DNA of 8,316 nt from Chloroflexota bacterium (GTDB taxonomy: Bacteria > Chloroflexota > Anaerolineae > Ardenticatenales > Ardenticatenaceae), in the NCBI GenBank assembly GCA_003520455.1, contig DOUV01000565.1, forward strand, positions 5,412-13,727, written 5' to 3'. Of this stretch, positions 5,516 to 8,316 are shown in pieces. The position numbers were made by a program, and so were the translations under genes. The notes under the pieces were generated by a model that saw only the letters and a program-made list of their open reading frames with translations, made no database searches and was not told the origin of the DNA. How positions within the stretch are numbered: the stretch's first letter is position 1; every line of letters starts with the position of its first letter.

Positions 5516-7348
5516 TTACTGCTCCTGTTCTGTAATCGCTTCGGTAACCCAGCGGGCCGTCAATGGGAGACCATCACAGTATGCCAGCGAGACGAAGCGG
5601 GTGGCATATTCCGGCAACTCCATACGCAGGATCTGGCAAAGCTGGCCGTCGTGGTTCAGCTCCACCACGTAGACGCGATCGTGCCGGACGACGAAATCGT
5701 GTAATTCCTCTCCGATGGGGAGGGCTCGTAGCCGCAGGTAGCTGGTTTCGATCTCCATTTTGCGCAGGCGGTCGCGGGCCTCGGCGACGGCAGGATCGAC
5801 TGTTCCGGCCGCGATGATGCCGATCTCAGCGCCCTCGCGCTCATCGATGACCGGTTTGGGCACGAGGGTGCGGGCGTAGTCGTGCTTGCGGGCCAGGCGG
5901 TCCAGATTGTGAAGCCAATCGTCGGGCCGCTCGCTGTAGACGGCGAACTCGTTGTGGCCTGTGCCGCGCGTGAAGTAGGCTGCCAGCGGATGGTCGGTGC
6001 CGGGCAACGTGCGCGGGCCAACCCCGGTGCCATCGTCGTCCCGGTAGCGGGCGAAACCACCCATGCGCTCGATATCCTCGGCCGCGAGCACCTTGCCGCG
6101 CTGCATCGGCTCCTCGGGGTACTCGAAGGGTGAGGTCATCCAAAGATTCATGCCCAGGTCCAGGTCACTCAGCACGAAGACGGGCGTCTGGAGCTGCTCG
6201 GCGAGGTTGAAGGCGGTGCCGGCGAATTCGAAGCACTCGGCAACCGAGCCTGGCAGGAGCACCACGTGGCGAGTATCGCCGTGGCCGAGGACGTACGCAG
6301 CCAGGATATCGCCCTGGGAGACGCGGGTGGGGAGGCCGGTGCTCGGCCCCATCCGCTGGACATCCCAGATCACGCCAGGAATCTCAGCGAAATATCCGAG
6401 GCCGGCGAACTCGCTCATCAACGAGATACCGGGGCCAGATGTGGAAGTCATAGCACGCGCGCCGGCCCAGCCGGCCCCAAGCACCATCCCGATCGCCGCG
6501 AGCTCGTCCTCAGCTTGTACGATGGCGTAGGTCGGTTTGCCATCTTCCGTGCGGCGCAGCCGAGGGGCATACTCCGTGAGGGCATCGGCCAGGCTGGTCG
6601 CGGGCGTGATCGGGTACCAGGCGGCGACCGTCACGCCGTTGAAAAGTGCGCCCAGCGCAGAGGCGGTGTTCCCATCGATCAGGATCTGGCCCTTGGTGAG
6701 ATCCATCCGCTCCACCCGGTAGGGGTCCTGCTTAGGGAGGTTTTCGCGCACCCAGTCGGCCGCCGCCTCCACGACACCATAGTTTAGGTTCACCGGCTTG
6801 GGACGGTTGTTGAAGTGCTTGTTGAGGGCCGCCTTGATCTCGTCCAGGTCAATGCCCAGCAAGGCTGCCAGCGCACCGACGTAGACCATGTTGGCGATGT
6901 AATCGCGGAGCCGGGCCTCGGCGCCAGAGGCCTTGACAAATTCCTTGACGGGCACCGGGTAATAGACGACATCGTCACGGTTCTGCTCGAAGTTCCACTC
7001 ACTGGGGTAAACGCAGACGCCGCCCGGTGGCAGCCCGGTCAGGTCCTCGACGGCCGTCTTCTGGTTGAATGCCACCAGAATTTCGGTCCCCTCTCGCCGG
7101 GCAATGTAGCCATCCTTGCTAACACGGATGGTGTACCAGGTAGGAAGCCCCGAGATATTCGATGGGAACAAGTTTTTCCCGTTGACCGGAATCCCCATCC
7201 GAAAAAGGGCCCGAATCAACATCGTGTTCGCCGTTTGGCTTCCAGAGCCGTTCACCGTTGCCGCCACGATCGAAAAATCATTCACGATCGGCTCCCGATC
7301 CATCACACCGGCAGCAAGCGGCGTACTGCGCATGTCAATCACGCTCAT
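5516..7348 (-). CDS. korA: 2-oxoacid:ferredoxin oxidoreductase, fused gamma-alpha subunit
   Basis: A 610-residue subunit pairing with KorB to convert 2-oxoacid + CoA to acyl-CoA + CO2 with reduction of ferredoxin. Residues about 22-215 are the gamma (CoA-domain) module, beginning with the glycine-rich TVNGSGSQTAN and ISGLPTWYTIRVSKDG segments. Residues about 222-430 are the alpha pyrimidine-binding domain, with YPITPATS (245-252), QAEDELAA (278-285), TSTSGPG (301-307) and GPSTGLPTR (334-342). Residues about 500-605 are the C-terminal alpha domain. YPITP is the hallmark of the gamma-alpha fused 2-oxoacid enzymes and its position matches archaeal homologues. No polyferredoxin (delta) domain is present, so soluble ferredoxin should accept the electrons. 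The ATG at 7348 has a very strong site, AAGGGAGGAG (7354-7363), 5 nt upstream; an out-of-frame ATG lies in between. The gene is preceded by a long structured leader containing a terminator. Confidence 0.94.
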   Translation of the reverse strand: MSVIDMRSTPLAAGVMDREPIVNDFSIVAATVNGSGSQTANTMLIRALFRMGIPVNGKNLFPSNISGLPTWYTIRVSKDGYIARREGTEILVAFNQKTAVEDLTGLPPGGVCVYPSEWNFEQNRDDVVYYPVPVKEFVKASGAEARLRDYIANMVYVGALAALLGIDLDEIKAALNKHFNNRPKPVNLNYGVVEAAADWVRENLPKQDPYRVERMDLTKGQILIDGNTASALGALFNGVTVAAWYPITPATSLADALTEYAPRLRRTEDGKPTYAIVQAEDELAAIGMVLGAGWAGARAMTSTSGPGISLMSEFAGLGYFAEIPGVIWDVQRMGPSTGLPTRVSQGDILAAYVLGHGDTRHVVLLPGSVAECFEFAGTAFNLAEQLQTPVFVLSDLDLGMNLWMTSPFEYPEEPMQRGKVLAAEDIERMGGFARYRDDDGTGVGPRTLPGTDHPLAAYFTRGTGHNEFAVYSERPDDWLHNLDRLARKHDYARTLVPKPVIDEREGAEIGIIAAGTVDPAVAEARDRLRKMEIETSYLRLRALPIGEELHDFVVRHDRVYVVELNHDGQLCQILRMELPEYATRFVSLAYCDGLPLTARWVTEAITEQEQ

Positions 7349-7356
7349 CTCATCTC

Positions 7357-7368
7357 CTCCCTTGGGAG
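7357..7368 (-). promoter_or_regulatory. palindrome overlapping the korA ribosome-binding site
   Basis: CTCCCAAGGGAG is a perfect 12-bp palindrome whose downstream half is most of the korA Shine-Dalgarno. Dimer-site binding, or RNA pairing between the CUCCC and GGGAG halves, could limit ribosome access. The implied 2-nt loop is too tight for a simple hairpin, so intermolecular or protein-mediated action would be more plausible. Confidence 0.3.
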
Positions 7369-7370
7369 TA

Positions 7371-7541
7371 TCAAAGTTCTTTGCTACTACGCTCTGAGGC
7401 GAATAAGAGCCTGCTCATCGTGAGAGGCTCTTCAATATCCACATCTTCAGGTACAGCCGGACACAGGAACGGGCCAAACAAAAACGCCGACGCGGTTCGT
7501 CGGCGACAGGGCGCTGTGAACGTCCACACCGAGAGCCTCAT
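7371..7541 (-). CDS. possible 56-codon leader ORF spanning the attenuator
   Basis: An ATG at 7541 opens a 56-codon frame that continues through the terminator stem and U tract and ends in TGA 22 nt before korA, just ahead of its Shine-Dalgarno. The start lies 2 nt past the stop of another short frame. It has no Shine-Dalgarno of its own. The product (basic N-terminal half, acidic centre) resembles no family I know, and a frame of this size can occur by chance. If translated, ribosomes would block the terminator hairpin, so the placement is worth recording; coding is unproven. Confidence 0.2.
   Translation of the reverse strand: MRLSVWTFTAPCRRRTASAFLFGPFLCPAVPEDVDIEEPLTMSRLLFASERSSKEL
7405..7432 (-). 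promoter_or_regulatory. second hairpin in the korAB leader
   Basis: AAGAGCCT (7405-7412) pairs with AGGCTCTT (7425-7432), and inside it CTCA (7414-7417) pairs with TGAG (7421-7424): 12 pairs, one bulged base and a 3-nt loop. No U tract follows on the minus strand. The minus-strand segment at 7424-7431 is also complementary over 8 nt to one upstream of the terminator (7532-7539), so this hairpin could exchange with a long-range pairing. Confidence 0.5.
7476..7505 (-). terminator. intrinsic terminator upstream of korA (attenuator or small-RNA end)
   Basis: On the minus strand CGCCGACG and CGTCGGCG form an 8-bp GC stem with a 5-nt loop, followed directly by TTTTTGTTT. It lies 107-136 nt downstream of a strong promoter's predicted start and about 128 nt upstream of the korA ATG. 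It points towards korA, so it either ends a small RNA or must be read through for korAB expression. Confidence 0.85.
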
Positions 7542-7543
7542 GA

Positions 7544-7606
7544 TCAGTGTTTTTCCACCGAATCACGTTCGTTCCTCACGAGTTCGACCCTCGAGAGTGC
7601 CACCAT
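7544..7606 (-). CDS. possible 20-codon leader peptide ORF
   Basis: An ATG at 7606, only about 6 nt from the predicted transcript start, opens a 20-codon frame ending in TGA 2 nt before the next ATG. There is no Shine-Dalgarno, so it would be translated as a near-leaderless message. The peptide has 4 valines, 3 glutamates and 3 arginines but no run of one amino acid such as classical attenuation peptides have. Coding is unproven. Confidence 0.22.
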   Translation of the reverse strand: MVALSRVELVRNERDSVEKH

Positions 7607-7618
7607 GCACGCATGATC

Positions 7619-7647
7619 AGTATAGCATGTCTGCCAGAGGCTGGCAA
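7619..7647 (-). promoter_or_regulatory. strong sigma70-type promoter of the korAB leader
   Basis: TTGCCA (7642-7647), a 17-bp spacer and TATACT (7619-7624) on the minus strand make the best promoter in the window. The predicted start is near 7612, giving a 264-nt korA leader if the terminator is read through. No better promoter is visible between the terminator and korA. Confidence 0.7.
7632..7646. promoter_or_regulatory. inverted repeat over the -35 box, candidate operator
   Basis: TGCCAG and CTGGCA face each other across AGG. One arm covers nearly the whole -35 hexamer and the other lies in the spacer, the position where a repressor dimer would exclude RNA polymerase. Part of the symmetry is contributed by the -35 sequence itself, which weakens the case slightly. 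Confidence 0.4.
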
Positions 7648-7667
7648 ACAGTTTAGCCAGGATACAG

Positions 7668-7696
7668 TGCGCCAATTCCGGTTGAAATTTGCGCCA
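7668..7696. promoter_or_regulatory. paired 7-bp direct repeat upstream of the korAB leader promoter
   Basis: TGCGCCA occurs at 7668-7674 and 7690-7696, 22 bp apart start to start, about two helical turns, so both copies face the same side of the DNA. They centre near -59 and -81 relative to the predicted start, typical for activator sites. AT-rich sequence lies between them. Confidence 0.3.
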
Positions 7697-7775
7697 GAAA
7701 CGAAAGAGACGACCCGACGGTGGCGGCGGCAGCTCATAAGCTCAACCTGAAACGATCCGCGCCAGGACGCGGGCG

Positions 7776-7802
7776 GCTATCCGAGGATACTCGGAGCATA
7801 GC
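7776..7802 (-). other. hairpin downstream of the LysM gene
   Basis: GCTAT (7776-7780) pairs with ATAGC (7798-7802), and inside it CCGAG (7781-7785) pairs with CTCGG (7790-7794), with a GATA loop and a 3-nt bulge. It is about 54 nt past the LysM stop, where a transcript end is expected, but no U tract follows on the minus strand. The rest of 7648-7855 holds the direct repeats and nothing else I can identify. Confidence 0.4.
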
Positions 7803-7855
7803 GGATGGAGTCGCACTTGAGTAACAGAACGGCCGCCCCCACTCGAAGCGGCGGG

Positions 7856-8316
7856 TCAGCGGCCGCACAGGGGCCAGAGGGAGAACCAGCTCTCAGCCGC
7901 GAGGAGGTGGCAGAGGAGTCTCAAGGACGCTTCGGGCGACGGTGCGGGCTCGCCCTGACCGGGAATGAGGAGCATCTGTCCCACGAGCAGGGCGTTGGGG
8001 TCGCTGAGATGATTCGCGGCCTGAATCTCGTCCCGAGGCACGCCGAACACCTGAGCGAAGAGGCTCAGGGAGTCGCCCGGCAGGACTATGGTGAGGCGGC
8101 CCGTCGGAACGGGCAACGCAACGCGCTCGTGGCGTAGCGTCTCGTGCCGGTAGCGCACCACGAGCGGGGCGGGCGGCTCGGCCAGCTTCGAGCCGGGCCG
8201 CAGCGCCCGGTCCAGCCCGATCTGAGCGTAATCGGGGTCTTGCTCACGCAGCCGGCAACTGGCCGCGATGTAGGCTGGATAGTCAGTGCCGTAGAGTGCG
8301 TAGAGAAACTCGTTGG
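7856..8316 (-). CDS. LysM-domain protein, 3' end (gene continues beyond the window)
   Basis: The frame is open to the right edge and gives at least the last 152 residues, so no start or signal peptide can be judged. An internal GTG at 8161 should not be taken as the start. Numbered within the fragment, residues about 76-120 form a clear LysM domain: LTIVLPGDSLSLFAQVFGV, then IQAANHLSDPNALLVGQ and LLIPG. Residues about 2-47 look like a second, diverged LysM (YGTDYPAYIA ... ALRPGSKLAEPP). LysM modules bind N-acetylglucosamine-containing glycans such as peptidoglycan and usually lie outside the membrane or in phage-tail-like structures. The last 25 residues are hydrophobic with two cysteines, and no catalytic domain is visible. 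The upstream part decides whether this is an enzyme, a cell-wall anchor or a contractile-injection component. Confidence 0.8.
   Translation of the reverse strand, partial: NEFLYALYGTDYPAYIAASCRLREQDPDYAQIGLDRALRPGSKLAEPPAPLVVRYRHETLRHERVALPVPTGRLTIVLPGDSLSLFAQVFGVPRDEIQAANHLSDPNALLVGQMLLIPGQGEPAPSPEASLRLLCHLLAAESWFSLWPLCGR

Larger units (their letters stand above)
7476..7612 (-). ncRNA. candidate structured leader RNA or small RNA ahead of korAB
   Basis: Bounded by a near-consensus promoter (start near 7612) and an intrinsic terminator, this stretch would give an RNA of about 137 nt. Visible structure on the minus strand includes an 8-bp stem with one mismatch (7575-7582 with 7590-7597, 7-nt loop), a second stem with one bulge and one G-U pair (7542-7549 with 7556-7564), a small ACAG/CTGT hairpin beside the terminator, and the terminator itself. 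I could not match it to T-box, SRP RNA, TPP, fluoride, cobalamin, glycine or cyclic-di-GMP cores. It could be a new attenuator/riboswitch, a protein-binding leader or a free small RNA. Confidence 0.55.

Noticed and set aside
4527..5672. Long plus-strand open frame opposite korB
   Set aside because: korB is unmistakable (cluster cysteines, GDGD motif). The opposite frame has low-complexity V/D/R/G-rich composition typical of an antisense shadow.
7258..7750. Plus-strand frames opposite the korA start and leader
   Set aside because: They oppose the promoter, terminator and korA 5' end, lack start signals and match nothing.
1..8316. CRISPR array, tRNA or rRNA genes, phage or defence modules
   Set aside because: No regularly spaced repeats, no tRNA T-loop or acceptor-stem pattern, and no nuclease, integrase or toxin-type protein is visible.

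Overview
The window is GC-rich (around 60% by eye) bacterial chromosome. Every convincing gene lies on the minus strand, so transcription runs from right to left. The fused gamma-alpha 2-oxoacid:ferredoxin oxidoreductase, the YIP1-family membrane protein and the zinc-ribbon methyltransferase together suggest a Chloroflexota-type genome. That placement is inferred from family resemblance only; there is no rRNA or other phylogenetic marker here.

Reading in the direction of transcription (right to left): (1) 8316-7856 is the 3' end of a LysM-domain protein gene, cut by the window edge. (2) 7855-7349 is a 507-base non-coding or leader region. It holds a near-consensus promoter (TTGCCA-17-TATACT) with an inverted repeat over its -35 box. 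About 107-136 nt downstream of the predicted start is an intrinsic terminator, followed by a second strong hairpin and then a strong Shine-Dalgarno. This is the layout of a transcription-attenuation leader or an independent small RNA. Two short ORFs sit inside it, and the second reads right through the terminator. (3) 7348-4461 is korA-korB, the two subunits of a CoA- and thiamine-dependent 2-oxoacid:ferredoxin oxidoreductase, separated by 2 nt and closed by an intrinsic terminator. (4) 4229-3483 is a HAD-superfamily hydrolase whose motif I lacks the usual second aspartate. A four-tract G-quadruplex motif lies upstream and a long hairpin downstream. (5) 3176-2481 is an unrecognised 231-residue protein whose promoter sits so close to the ATG that the mRNA should be leaderless. 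(6) 2211-1678 is a four-helix YIP1-family membrane protein with a textbook terminator. (7) 1187-279 is a SAM-dependent methyltransferase with an N-terminal zinc-ribbon, which has its own promoter. Its 3' end appears to have been altered by a small MITE-like insertion at about 182-292.

Apart from korAB the genes look like single-gene transcription units rather than one operon. korAB is the metabolic core: oxidative decarboxylation of a 2-oxoacid, probably 2-oxoglutarate, to the acyl-CoA with reduction of ferredoxin. The two most interesting items are the attenuator-like leader in front of korAB and the small insertion that seems to supply the methyltransferase stop codon. I see no CRISPR array, tRNA, rRNA, phage module or defence system.
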